In this document: positions 1 to 10,048 of the stretch, one piece after another
Position numbering within the stretch: the stretch's first letter is position 1
How the letters are laid out: every line of letters starts with the position of its first letter
NCBI GenBank assembly: GCA_037013685.1
Contig: CM072894.1
Location: 8,186,841-8,250,840 of the forward strand
Source of the DNA: Acridotheres tristis
Taxonomy: Eukaryota > Chordata > Aves > Passeriformes > Sturnidae
Length of the DNA: 64,000 nt
Reading direction: 5' to 3'
Made by a program: the position numbers and the translations under genes
The notes under the pieces: model-generated
The model's input: only the letters and a program-made list of their open reading frames with translations
Databases searched by the model: none
What the model was told of the DNA's origin: nothing

Positions 1-58
1 CCCGGCGGGCGGGGCCGGCGGAGCTGCTGCGCCCCGCGGCAGCGCCCGGGGCAGGGCA

Positions 59-113
59 GGGCCGGGCCGGGCCGGGCCGGGCGGCAGCGGGGACAGGGCG
101 GCAGCGGGGACAG
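59..113. repeat. Short GC-rich tandem repeats inside the CpG island
   Basis: About four copies of GGGCC are followed by two copies of a 16-bp unit (GCGGCAGCGGGGACAG) at 81-96 and 98-113, a 17-bp period. Runs of G on the plus strand could form G-quadruplexes. Confidence 0.75.
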
Positions 114-467
114 CGCGGCCCGGCGGGGCTGCGGGTAGCGCTCCGCACCCCTGCCCCCGAAAGCGCCGTCCCGCCTGCTGCGGGGATGCTCCGGCCCCGA
201 CGGGGCGCGGGCCAGGCAGCGCCGCGCCTCTCCGCGCCCGGACATGTGCGCGCACGGCCCCGGCCGGCGCCGAGCCGCAGGTGGCAAGCGCGCCCGCGGG
301 CAGGGACATCCGTGACACCCTCCGCGCACACACAGCGCACACGCCCGGGCGCTGCCGAAGTTGCCAACCGCGCGCCCCGGTGCCGGTATTAAATCATGCG
401 CGGCTGCGACGTTAGGAAAATAAAACACCGTCACGGCTGTAGGGTATGGAGCGGGCACAGGGCCGGA

Positions 468-476
468 GAGGTGAGC
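468..476 (+). other. Candidate 5' splice donor (GAG|GTGAGC)
   Basis: The motif GAG|GTGAGC lies in the CpG island and fits the vertebrate donor consensus well. It would end a leader exon at 470. No paired acceptor can be assigned from sequence alone. Confidence 0.3.
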
Positions 477-971
477 AGGGGAAGAAACGAGCACTGCGGG
501 GAAATCAGGGAGAAGAGAGACAGGGAAGATCTTTCCCAGCCTCGGCAGGCAGCGGCCAAGGTCTTCCTGGGCTGCGGCACCATCCCCGCGACGGAGCCGA
601 AGGAAAATGCACCATCACTCTGGCACGGAGGGCTGCTCTGCCCCTACACCTAAGGCACGCTGGCGGAGCGCAGCTCCGGAGCAGCATCCCGCCGCCTCCA
701 GCCGGCGATGTGCCACGGGGCTGCGGGAGCCGCCTCCCCCGCTGCGCCCTGCGCCGCGGATCCTCCTATCTGGGGCTTCAGTTTTTGCAGGCGGCTGCCG
801 GGACGGTCAGGTGGGGCTCCCTTCGCTCCGCCGGCGGCGGGAGCACCGCAGCAGTGTCCCCCCGACCCTCCCTCCGCAGCCGGTGCTGGGAGCCGCCGGC
901 TCCGCCGCAGGGCTCGGGGCGACCCAACTTGGCCCCCTCCTCCGCGCATCTCCGCGCCCACAGACACCTGC

Positions 972-980
972 CAGGTAAAT
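972..980 (+). other. Candidate 5' splice donor (CAG|GTAAAT)
   Basis: The motif CAG|GTAAAT is close to the ideal vertebrate donor (MAG|GTRAGT). An exon ending at 974 would be entirely CpG-island sequence, as expected of a first exon. It supports plus-strand transcription but remains a motif match only. Confidence 0.35.
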
Positions 981-1207
981 CCGACCCCTGGCCCCCGACC
1001 GGCGCTTAATGTGCTGCCCTGCTGCCGGCGGGATGGGCGACAAGGACGCTTTAGATTGGAGAAGAATAAAAAGAAAGATCGGATCGATTTCTGCAGATGG
1101 CAGCAGGGAAACGCTTTCTAAACACGGGCGCTGGACCCCGCGGCCGCGCCTGCCGGTGGGAGCCGCCGGCGGAGCAGCAGCACCGGGCTGAACCGGGCTC
1201 TGTGCGA

Positions 1208-1429
1208 ATGCCAGGCGGGCTGGGCTGGGCCGGGCTGGCCCTGCTCCTCCTCCCTGCCCAAGGGGCCAGCTCGGCATCCCCGAGCGCTCCGGCACCGCAC
1301 GGGCGAGCCACGGTGGGAGTGTGCGCTGCAGGCGGGAGTAGGGTACGGTTCCCTCTGGGCCTGGAGACCCATGAATGTGTGCTGGAACGTTGCTGTTCCC
1401 GAAAGTGTGACCTCCTTTTCGACCCCTAA
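1208..1429 (+). other. Small open frame (73 aa) with signal-peptide-like start; coding status unproven
   Basis: An ATG at 1208 opens a 73-residue frame ending with TAA at 1427-1429. It is nested in a longer frame from an upstream ATG at 1097. Residues 1-23 resemble a secretory signal: a short glycine-rich start, the hydrophobic core LALLLL at about 10-15, then small residues (GASSA) before a plausible cleavage site. The remainder has five cysteines (39, 57, 62, 63, 67), including CCSRKCDL, which shares the CC-x3-C spacing of insulin-family A chains. There is no B-chain motif and no final A-chain cysteine, so family membership is not supported. The start context is weak (C at -3). GC-rich DNA readily encodes Leu/Ala/Gly runs, so chance is the leading explanation. 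A first coding exon of a secreted protein is the alternative. Confidence 0.12.
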
Positions 1430-1880
1430 GCTGAGAGTCCGCACAAATCCTTACACCAGCACTACTGCTTGTTATCCCTTCATATAGGGGCATGGTATGC
1501 GGGAGCCAAGGAATGCTTCACGCGCAGTTAATTCCCGTCTAGCTTCTCCCTAAGCTCTAAACCAGGTTTTCTTCTACCTCTTTTCTCCCCTGTACATCTA
1601 TGCCTGCTCCCTGCTGTTATCTGTATTGACCTCTTCTGCCCACCCGTACTCCAGAAGCCTTTGCTACAATTAAAGGGTATCAATTTGCACATTGCAAAAT
1701 CTTCTAAAGCTCTGATGAAGTTCCACGCAAACCCGTGCCTACGGTTTCCTATTTACTAATCAAGACCTAAGCAGAAAGAAAATACTAATTTTTACTGCCT
1801 GCTAGTGGTTGCACTGAATCTTATCTTTCATCTTCTGTGGGCTTACAGAGCATCTGCCAGCTGAGCACCTGGTGCCAGAT
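1331..1880. other. No gene seen; shoulder of the CpG island
   Basis: Base composition drops to the window background. Only short non-specific open frames and no recognisable repeat are visible. Confidence 0.5.
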
Positions 1881-2310
1881 CAATTTTTTTCCTTCCTTTT
1901 ATCTCTTTACTTCATTTTTTCATGCTATTCAGTTTTTTCATATACTACCACGTCCCTTTTATTTCCCTGTCCCTTCTTCCTTTTTGTTTTAACTTTTTAC
2001 TTTTTTTCCCCCCTCATATTCATTATTGCTTGTTAAAATTCAGCTCTCTGCTTGACATATTGCTGAGGTGCTTAAAAATCAAAAATGTCCTGGCTGGTCA
2101 GTGGTACCACAGTCACACAGCCTCACCAGGGGAATATTCTCTCCTCCCTTCCAATCTTTTTGCTCCCCCCTTGTTTCTTCTTCCCACTTCCCTGGTTCAT
2201 CTGTGTGGTGTCACTTCTCTCCATTCCCCTGGTTGCAATTAGCAAAGACTGCAGTTTCTATTCCCTTCTTCTTCACTCTCCTCCCTTCTTCCACCCCAAC
2301 TTGCCTTCAT
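1881..2310. repeat. Pyrimidine-rich (C/T) low-complexity block
   Basis: The plus strand is dominated by T and C over about 430 bases (runs such as TTTTTTTCCTTCC, CTTTTTTTCCCCCC and CCCTTCTTCTTCACTC), with few purine clusters. The open frames here are composition artefacts rich in Phe, Leu, Ser and Pro. Such strand-asymmetric tracts are common in vertebrate introns. Confidence 0.6.
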
Positions 2311-5300
2311 TTCCACATAGCTACGGGTCATAAAGGCACCACTGGCCTCATCTTTAGACCTGTTTAACCAGACCACATGGGGAATGGAAGGGCTAGGTCA
2401 ATCTTTGAGCAGCCAGACCCTTTCTGACGTGTCCCTCGTGTTTCACGTGATCCCACAAGTGTACCTGGCATTCACAGAGTCCCATTAAACCCAGCAGCAG
2501 AGCCCAGCTCTGGCCCTGCTGTCCCCAGAGTGCCATATAACACTGCAGACACCGAGCTTCAGGCTCACGGTGCTGACTGACAATTACCCTGCTTTATTTC
2601 CTGCCACTCACACAACAGGCACTGCCTGGGGAGAGAGAGGAAGAAGCCCCTCTGTTTGTATACTGGTTCTCAGACTTTGGGACGTGGAAGTTCCACCAGA
2701 GGTCCTGTAATTGCCACAACGTGATGCCTGAAGTGTGAACTGCAAAGCGTCTGCAAGGCAATCTCCTTATGGCACACGGTTTTTGCTCTGACTAGCACTG
2801 ATATCTTCCTTAAAAAGATTTTCATTGTTGATACAAAAACTCTACTCATAAAAACATTTTGTTAAGATTAAAAAAATACATCTGTCTGTTCCAAAAGGGA
2901 CGGCTAGACCCACAAGCCCCTTTTCTCAATTATGCTCTCTAGCAATTTCTTTTGAATTAGAGAGACTGAGATACAATCATTTTTTTCATGTAGTTCCTAG
3001 CTCTAAAGCATTCTACCCTCTTAATGCGACACTGCACACACCATCTCTCAGCAGCACATTATTCCCAGCTATACTTCAACACTTAGGCTAGTTGACATCT
3101 ACAGTGTTGTACTCCCTGATGTGCCCATCCCATCTCACCACTGCACAAAAACTACTACTTGTAAACCACGCAGGCAGCTCTAGGCTGGTGTGAGGTACAA
3201 ATTGCAACCAGCATCTCCTCACTGAAACACTGAGGTCATGCTACTGAGCCACCAGTGGGGTTCCTTGTGGCTACATGTTTGACTCTAATGCCAGGCGAGC
3301 AGCAAAAATAATCACAACCTTCTTGGAAGAGCCCTTCTCGTACATGATGAGGGCAGGCTACATCTCGAGTATTAAACCCACCTCTTGTAGAGCTTTTCTG
3401 AGGCCTGCACAGTTTTGAGATGCTATGAGAAACAGGATGATGGGTGTGTTCAAGGGCAGCTGATACTGATGCAGGTTTATCCAAGACACGTGGCCATGCC
3501 ATGCGTACCCATGCTCCGAGATCAGCCCCCAGCTGACCAGCAGCTGTTGGAGGTGTTTCAGGCCCTGGAGGTCTCACAGCGAGGGCAGGGTGGCTCCTGG
3601 ATGTGCACTGCACTCCTTCAGCTGGGACTGGGCAGCAGCAGAAGCAGGCAGAGGGGGCCTGGGGCCAGACTGCACCTGATCCCAGTCCCACATAGCCACG
3701 TCTGTGAGTAATGCCTTCTGTTGCTGTGCTTGGCCAGCAGACTGTACTGGTGAGGAATTACGCAACCTCAGTTATTCATACTTGTATTATATCTTGGCTG
3801 TGCTGCTCTTGAGAGGCTGCAGATTCCAAAAAGTTTCCTAGAACTTGGGAGAAGCCAAATGGTACAGATGAGTGTACCAAAACCTCAGCAGCACAGGCTC
3901 TAAGTACACAACACCCGTTCTCTTTCTTCTCTATCTATGAAGCTGTGACTATGAAGCTAACTTCATGGATCCTTATCTTTAAAACACTTTATGTCCTGTG
4001 TCTGATGTCTCTAAAGGCCCTGGGAAAGTAACCTTGATCAAGAATGTCAGTGAAAAAAAGGTTTTTACAGTTCAGTTAATATTCATGAACAATGTTTTCT
4101 TTGAGTCAGCACTAGAAGTATGGGCTAATGTTCCACAGCTGCTAAGAACAAATCCCACCGAATGTACAAGGGACACTTGAGTTAGCCTCTTCCTTGTTGC
4201 CACCACGTCACAGCCTGTTTACGAAACACACATTTACAGAATGGAAAAAACTCCAACCAACCCCCACTCTGTACAATTCTTGAGAGAACGAGAGCTGCAC
4301 ATGTGTGACCTACTGCAAGCTATCACTACTAGTTGTAGTTCCTAAGGAAAAAAAGTGTAAAAAGTCTATTTAACCTACAAGAGACTTGCCCAAACATGGT
4401 GGTCCCAGCCAATCCTAAAGAGAATGGAATATAGGGGTCACCAATTTTCAATGGCAATTCTTCTTGAGAGAACGTGGGTCTGATTCAGAAGATCCCACCA
4501 GAAAAAGCTTGGAAGCCCACTTGCCAGCCAAAAGATCCCAGGCAGAAGGAAAGGATGTTACCTATTCCAGCATCTGACCAGTGAAGGACACACAACCTGT
4601 ATGCACTTGCTGTGTATGAAGCTGGAATTTCTCCCCTCACCATGGAAGAATAATGGTTCTTTCAGGTCTGTGTATTTTCAGGCCTGGTTTGACCAAAAGT
4701 TGGCATACTTAGCCTGGACACGTGTTTCTGTCAGAAGTTTGTGAATCTGAAGCAGATTTTATGATCATCTATTTTTCATGTGTGCAGGAAAAGCACACAT
4801 GGCTTCACTCGAATGCACAGGCAGTAGGGTGCTCTTTGCCTACATGCAGTTTTACAGATTTTGCACAGCTTTCAGCTAAATCACATATCTCCATGCAAAG
4901 TATGCCACTCTTGGATATCACATGGATTTTTAATGCTCTGAGGGATCCTTTGGGTCTATAAACAACAAGTAGATTACATTCATCTTCATCATGGCAGACT
5001 TTTTTCTCCCCCTTGCTTTGTGAGACAAAATATCGCTCTTGTTCTTCCCTGGAACAGTATGGAATCCAAGCACAATTCATGTACAATTATGAGAAAACCA
5101 TGCCATATTTTTCATTGTAATTAACTGCTTCAGAGCAAGACTTCTCATGTATAAAGATGAAGAAAGGTCTCAGCTTTGCCTGAAAGACAACTTGCCTTTC
5201 AGCAATGTCTCACACTTTGAGTCTCGACTGAAACATTCCACTGCTTTGGTGACCTGTTGTGCCAAAAAAGCTGCCTTTGTTATGCTTTGCTTTCAACTGA

Positions 5301-6880
5301 ATTTGCCAGCACATGCCAAGGGACAGAACAAAGTATTGCAATTTATACTGGAACACTATTTTGTTCTGCTCCACACATGAAATTGATGTCAGGAAAAAGT
5401 GCACAAAGGGCACGGAAAACGTAAATAAATAAATATTGTGATCCTTTTACCTTCAGTTTTAAATAGATGGATTGAAATGCATGGATCCTAAAGATTTATG
5501 AATCCGTTTATAGTCCATTCTGGAGTTTTAACATTTCATGCAGCTTGTAGGAGGGAGTGTATTATTTATAAAAAGTAATTGTTATTCAGCAGTGTTTATT
5601 TCTGAAGACCAACAAACTATATTCAAGGGAAAAGAAGAAATTCATAACTCTGGTTTACTACCAGAGTTAGCCAACTTAAAAGTCTTTTCTCATGACTGAT
5701 TTACAAAGACCTTTGCTCTTATGATCACGTTTGGAACACTGGACATTTTGCTACCAGCAGTAAAAATCACCTCCATCTCTCAGCACTGCAATGGATTCAA
5801 AGAGGTGGTGGGAACCTTTACTGTTGTGGAGATACTTGAGCTTCATTTTTGCAGCTCTTTTCCCAGCACAGTATTGAATGGAAATTCAGAACTAGGACCT
5901 GCAAGGAGAAAACCCACAGCAGCTATTTACAGATGTAATTTCTGTGTGACACTGGTTTCTTGTCCATGTAAATACTTTCTTCTGTCTGATGAAATGTAAC
6001 ATCCATTTCTTGTTTTCATTTTCTATCTTTGGGCTCTGTTGTCCAGAGTTGTTTTTAAGACAAAAGGCCTGAAAGGATTATAATGTGAAAGTAAATGCAG
6101 CCTTAGCATACCTTTGGTCTTTCTAGCTACTTCACCTCATTGGAATTGGAGTGATTGCTTTTCTTCCTAGCAGGTAATAAATCAGTTTCAATGAAAAAGA
6201 AAAACAACTCAGACATAAACCAGCATTTTCAAATGGTGTTTCTCAGCCAACTTTTAGCTTCACCCTCTGTGAAAGTGGAGCTTGCAGAAGTTGCCTTCAG
6301 CTCACCTCAACTGAACACACAGTATCTTTCCACCCAGATATAATTCCTGCAAGCCACCAAGGGAAGTTCATAGTTTAACTGAACAAATCCCAGGCATTCT
6401 GACCTATCCCTCCTGTCTCTGCTTGGCAATGCTGTCAACAGAAACATCTGAACTGTGTCTATCTGTAGAGCAGAGAGCCCAGCCACAGACAGATGCAGCA
6501 CTGCTCATCATAGGAGCTATTTCTGGCTTGTCTCCAGCAAAGCCTTTAGGACAGGTGGATGGTGCTGCTCAGGGATAAGAGGGAGTCTCTCTGTGGTTAA
6601 TAGCTCCTGATAGATTTTGTTTCCATGAATTTCCCACGAACCTCATGAACATATGGCAGCCAGGACGACCTGTGGCCACGAGCTTCACGAACTGAGGGAG
6701 AAGATAACTTTCCTAAACTCTGCACCTGCTAACATCATTTGATACTCCTACTTCATGCATTATGAAACAATAAACAATCATTTTGTATTCAGCACCTTGT
6801 GCCAGCCCTTATCTGTCAGCCCTGCTCCATGTTTCCTGATACACTGTTAAATCATTCTAACAGATAACATCCTGCCTGTG
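2311..6880. other. No gene seen; unique-looking AT-leaning sequence
   Basis: No frame here resembles a known protein and no TE family is recognisable. One small perfect hairpin is present at 5645-5669 (9-bp stem TAACTCTGG, 7-nt loop). An AT-rich stretch at about 5420-5600 looks like possible regulatory or ordinary intergenic DNA. Confidence 0.45.
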
Positions 6881-7171
6881 CTTTCCTCTTGGGTAGGGAT
6901 GGAGACCTGGCACCTGTGTCCCTGCTCATGAGAGGCATCAATGGGCAGTGTCTGAGCACTGCATGCACTGCCAGCAGGAGTGTCCCTTCCATAGTCCTGA
7001 GAGTGTCCCTGCTCATGGCATGGGCACAGCGTGTGAACCCAGAGACACTGTTACCTGTTAAACACAAGGGTTTGGGAACTAAAGGACATTTGTATGCAGG
7101 CAAATATGGGATATGTTCAACTGCTCTGTTGTGGTGTCGTGCCAAAGTGGTGACCAGAGTCACCACTCTGC
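6881..7171. repeat. Moderately GC-rich patch with a duplicated 15-mer
   Basis: GTGTCCCTGCTCATG occurs exactly at 6916-6930 and 7003-7017, 87 bp apart, with related CTGC/CACTG words between. It could be a decayed two-unit minisatellite. Both strands are open for about 100 codons, but neither translation is recognisable. Confidence 0.4.
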
Positions 7172-7300
7172 AAATGCAAAATGAAGATTCTTCACTAGCT
7201 AAGACATTGATGTCAAATTATATATATAAATGGTAACATAAAAGAGAGAAAAAAAAAAAGATTTGTCAAGTACATCAAGTAAAGCTCTGGAATAATACAG
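7172..7300 (+). repeat. 129-bp direct repeat, copy 1
   Basis: This segment recurs at about 8050-8176 in the same orientation. The left half matches with one substitution and one indel. The last 40 bases (7261-7300 versus 8137-8176) are identical. The differences are concentrated in a central A-rich run. Flanking sequence is unrelated beyond both ends. Confidence 0.9.
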
Positions 7301-8049
7301 GTGGTGTGGTCCTGTGTGCTACTCAGTGAGAGCCTGGTGGACAGCCTTCAGCTGGCCTGTCTCAGGCCAGAGAGTGAAGGGTCACGGGAGCATTTCCAGC
7401 TGTCCTTGGGAGTGAAGCATCAATGAAATTTAAGTATAACAGACAAACCACTAAGGCTCCTGAAGGATTTGCACAAGAAGGATTTGCACTGGATCAGAAG
7501 TCAGAATCCTTAGAAAATTTTGCATACACACATACACTCATACCTACACACATGCATGAAACATAATGCTTTAGATATTATGAAATCAGATTCCACATCT
7601 GAGAAGGGAGAGGCCTAGAAGAGCTACAGTGTTGTAAAACATAATTTGTCACTTTTCATCTCTGGATCTGGAAGGGATGTTTTGGCAATACTGACATTGT
7701 ACACAACAGGCTACCAACTGCAAGCACAGAGATGGTGTTCTAAAGAAAATGAATAGTGCTTCCCATTTAATGTGTGGCACCAACACTTAGGTAGAGTTTC
7801 TCAGCAAGCCACACTAATCTCCTATCTGATTTGCAAGCCATCACACATGTATTTAACTTTACCTTAAATGAAACAAAACAGCAATACAGTGAAGTATTGT
7901 TGAAATCTGAAAACAGTTCACTCCACATAATTAAATTTTAATTCAAAATGTCATTGCTTGTGTATGATAGAAACATTTTTTATGATCAGTCAGACAATTT
8001 CTACATAATAGTTACCTTTATTTGAAGGCATATCGACTCAAAACAGTAA
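7301..8049. other. Unique spacer between the two direct-repeat copies
   Basis: No open frame or known element is visible. A small tandem repeat sits at 7462-7489: GAAGGATTTGCAC occurs twice with a 15-bp period. Confidence 0.5.
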
Positions 8050-8176
8050 AAAATGCAAATGAAGATTCTTCACTAGCTAAAACATTGATGTCAAATTATA
8101 TATATAAATGGTAACATAAAAAAAACCACAAACAACATTTGTCAAGTACATCAAGTAAAGCTCTGGAATAATACAG
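8050..8176 (+). repeat. 129-bp direct repeat, copy 2
   Basis: This is the partner of 7172-7300, offset by about 876-878 bp. The central A-rich part differs (A-runs interrupted by CC and C here) while both outer parts are nearly identical. It could be two insertions of one short interspersed family or a local duplication. Terminal TG/CA dinucleotides exist, but no flanking target duplication was found. Confidence 0.9.
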
Positions 8177-9617
8177 AGCTCCTTTCTGCCTTATCCAGAA
8201 AGTTTAATAGCTTCCATTTAAAGAAAGAGGAATTAAAGGCAGAGTGCAGTCCTAAATACCACTCCTATCTACTCTGAAAATGGTGGCAGAGTAATTTTTC
8301 ATAGGTCTATGACACACAAAGAGAAAGCATCCTGGGTATTTGCTGCCCAACACATGAAAAGTGGATTTTGCATCTAATACTGGGGGACCCAAACTGAAGG
8401 TGAGTGAGACACCTCTGCACTTGTGATATCCACGAAGCTGCTCGTCCCTGTCCACAGCCTCTGAGCTGTGTTTTCCTCTGCTGGTGATCCGTGTCTCTGC
8501 TGACCCCTCTCTGCTCCCAGCCCCTGTGCTGTGGGGTTTCCAGGCTCAGCACACACCCTGCTAGGTGGGAAAGTGGGAACCTTCCCACACGTCTGGGAGA
8601 AGTGGGACCTTCTGGCACAAGTTGTCTTGGCTCAGTGTCCACCCTTCTCCTGCTGCTGCAGCCCTGCTAGAGGATTTCAATCCCTGATGGGTGGGGGCAT
8701 GAGGATAGGACTGGCAAAGGCTTTGGCTTCCTATGGAAACAGCTTCATCATTTATTTTTTCTTTACATCCTAAAACTTGCCCCAACTTTGGTGCAAGGCA
8801 ATCACCACTAAACTCGTGCAGGAGAAATACACAGCAGTTATGAGAAATTCTCTGCAATTCCCTGTCCTGCATCAGCCACTGCCTCACTGCAGGCTGCAGA
8901 CAGGGCATGGAGGAGTCTGGAGCAAGAAGGACTCCAAGAGAGCCCCTGCAGATGATTTATGAGCTCTGAAATGGTTCTTATTTCCATCCTAGCAGGAAGA
9001 TGTAAAATCTGCTACGTGCCAGCTCTGTGAAGTGAGCGGGGTGTGTGGATGTGCAATATAACAGAGGAGGTGCCAGTAGATGGCTCTCAAGATATGAGGC
9101 CTATGGCTTTCACAGGGCTGAGCCACCTTCCTGCCTAGGGAGCAATGCTGCTGCTGCATGCCACTCAAACTGTACCTTGGGACAGGACAGGGATGGCAGG
9201 AAACTCTGGCACCTTCTCCCCACACATGCCTAAAAATAGCAAAGTTCTTAGCTTTGTTATTTTCGATAATTCAAGGCAAAAATGCACTCCTCGCTAAAGC
9301 AGGTTTGAAATCTCCTTTTGATTCTTTATAAGGGCTGTTTAAGTAGGCTGGGAAAAGCTGAGATAATGTTTCTGCAGTACCCATGTTAGTGTGCAAGAGG
9401 AGGTACTGCCAGTCCCAGCGGGGTTATGTAGTTAATAAGTCAGATTTTCTTAACTAAACAGTTGAGCTATGTCTATTTGGAGTTGATTTTCTCAAGCATA
9501 CATGAACTAACACCCCTAAGGGGAGGGGGTCCAGGAGGGATGCTCACAGTTAGAAATTCTACAGAGAATTGGAATGAATTTTTAGTACTGTGTAACTACA
9601 GTAGATAGCATTTAATT
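8177..9617. other. No gene seen; GC-elevated patch at about 8370-8720
   Basis: The GC-elevated part is open in several frames on both strands, none recognisable. A short inverted repeat (GTGGGAA-CC-TTCCCAC) lies at 8573-8588. A G-rich word at 9510-9539 could form a quadruplex just upstream of the purine satellite. Confidence 0.45.
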
Positions 9618-10048
9618 GGGAGGGGAGAGGAGAGGAGAGGAGAGGAGAGGAGAGGAGAGGAGAGGAGAGGAGAGGAGAGGAGAGGAGAGGAGAGGAGAGG
9701 AGAGGAGAGGAGAGGAGAGGAGAGGAGAGGAGAGGAGAGGAGAGGAGAGGAGAGGAGAGGAGAGGAGAGGAGAGGAGAGGAGGGAAGGGAAGGGAAGGGA
9801 AGGGAAGGGAAGGGAAGGGAAGGGAAGGGAAGAGAAGAGAAGAGAAGAGAAGAGAAGAGAAGAGAAGAGAAGAGAAGAGAAGAGAAGAGAAGAGAAGAGA
9901 AGAGAAGAGAAGAGAAGAGAAGAGAAGAGAAGAGAAGAGAGAAGAGAGAAGAGAAGAGAAGAGAAGAGAAGAGAAGAGAAGAGAAGAGAAGAGAAGAGAA
10001 GAGAAGAGAAGAGAAGAGAAGAGAAGAGAAGAGAAGAGAAGAGAAGAA
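9618..10048 (+). repeat. 431-bp homopurine compound pentanucleotide microsatellite
   Basis: The plus strand contains only A and G from 9618 to 10048. Three pentanucleotide phases follow one another: AGAGG (about 31 units to 9780), AGGGA (10 units, 9781-9830), then AGAGA/GAGAA (about 40 units), with a phase slip near 9940-9950. Frames across it on both strands (for example Arg/Glu repeats on plus) are low-complexity artefacts and not genes. Length is prone to polymorphism and assembly error. Confidence 0.98.

Larger units (their letters stand above)
1..1330. promoter_or_regulatory. CpG island, probable promoter/5' end of a gene cut by the window edge
   Basis: CpG is very dense here (ten CpG dinucleotides in the first 60 bases) and falls away sharply after about 1330, where the sequence becomes AT-leaning for the rest of the window. 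A consensus Sp1 box (GGGCGGGG) lies at 7-14 and another GGGCGG at 96-101. The first 1 kb has long open frames in several phases on both strands, which is expected of stop-poor GC-rich DNA and does not by itself show coding. In vertebrates an isolated island of this size normally marks a promoter and first exon. Two good plus-strand splice donors (GT at 471 and 975) suggest rightward transcription with the window as intron 1. A leftward gene is the alternative. I do not recognise the gene. Confidence 0.8.

Noticed and set aside
446..1121. Long overlapping open frames (up to 187-228 codons) in the CpG island on both strands
   Set aside because: GC-rich DNA has few stops, several frames are open at once, and none gives a recognisable or compositionally normal protein.
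7175..8175. The two 129-bp copies as short LTRs of a tiny LTR element (TG...CA ends)
   Set aside because: No target-site duplication outside the copies, no convincing primer-binding site or polypurine tract, and no open frame between.
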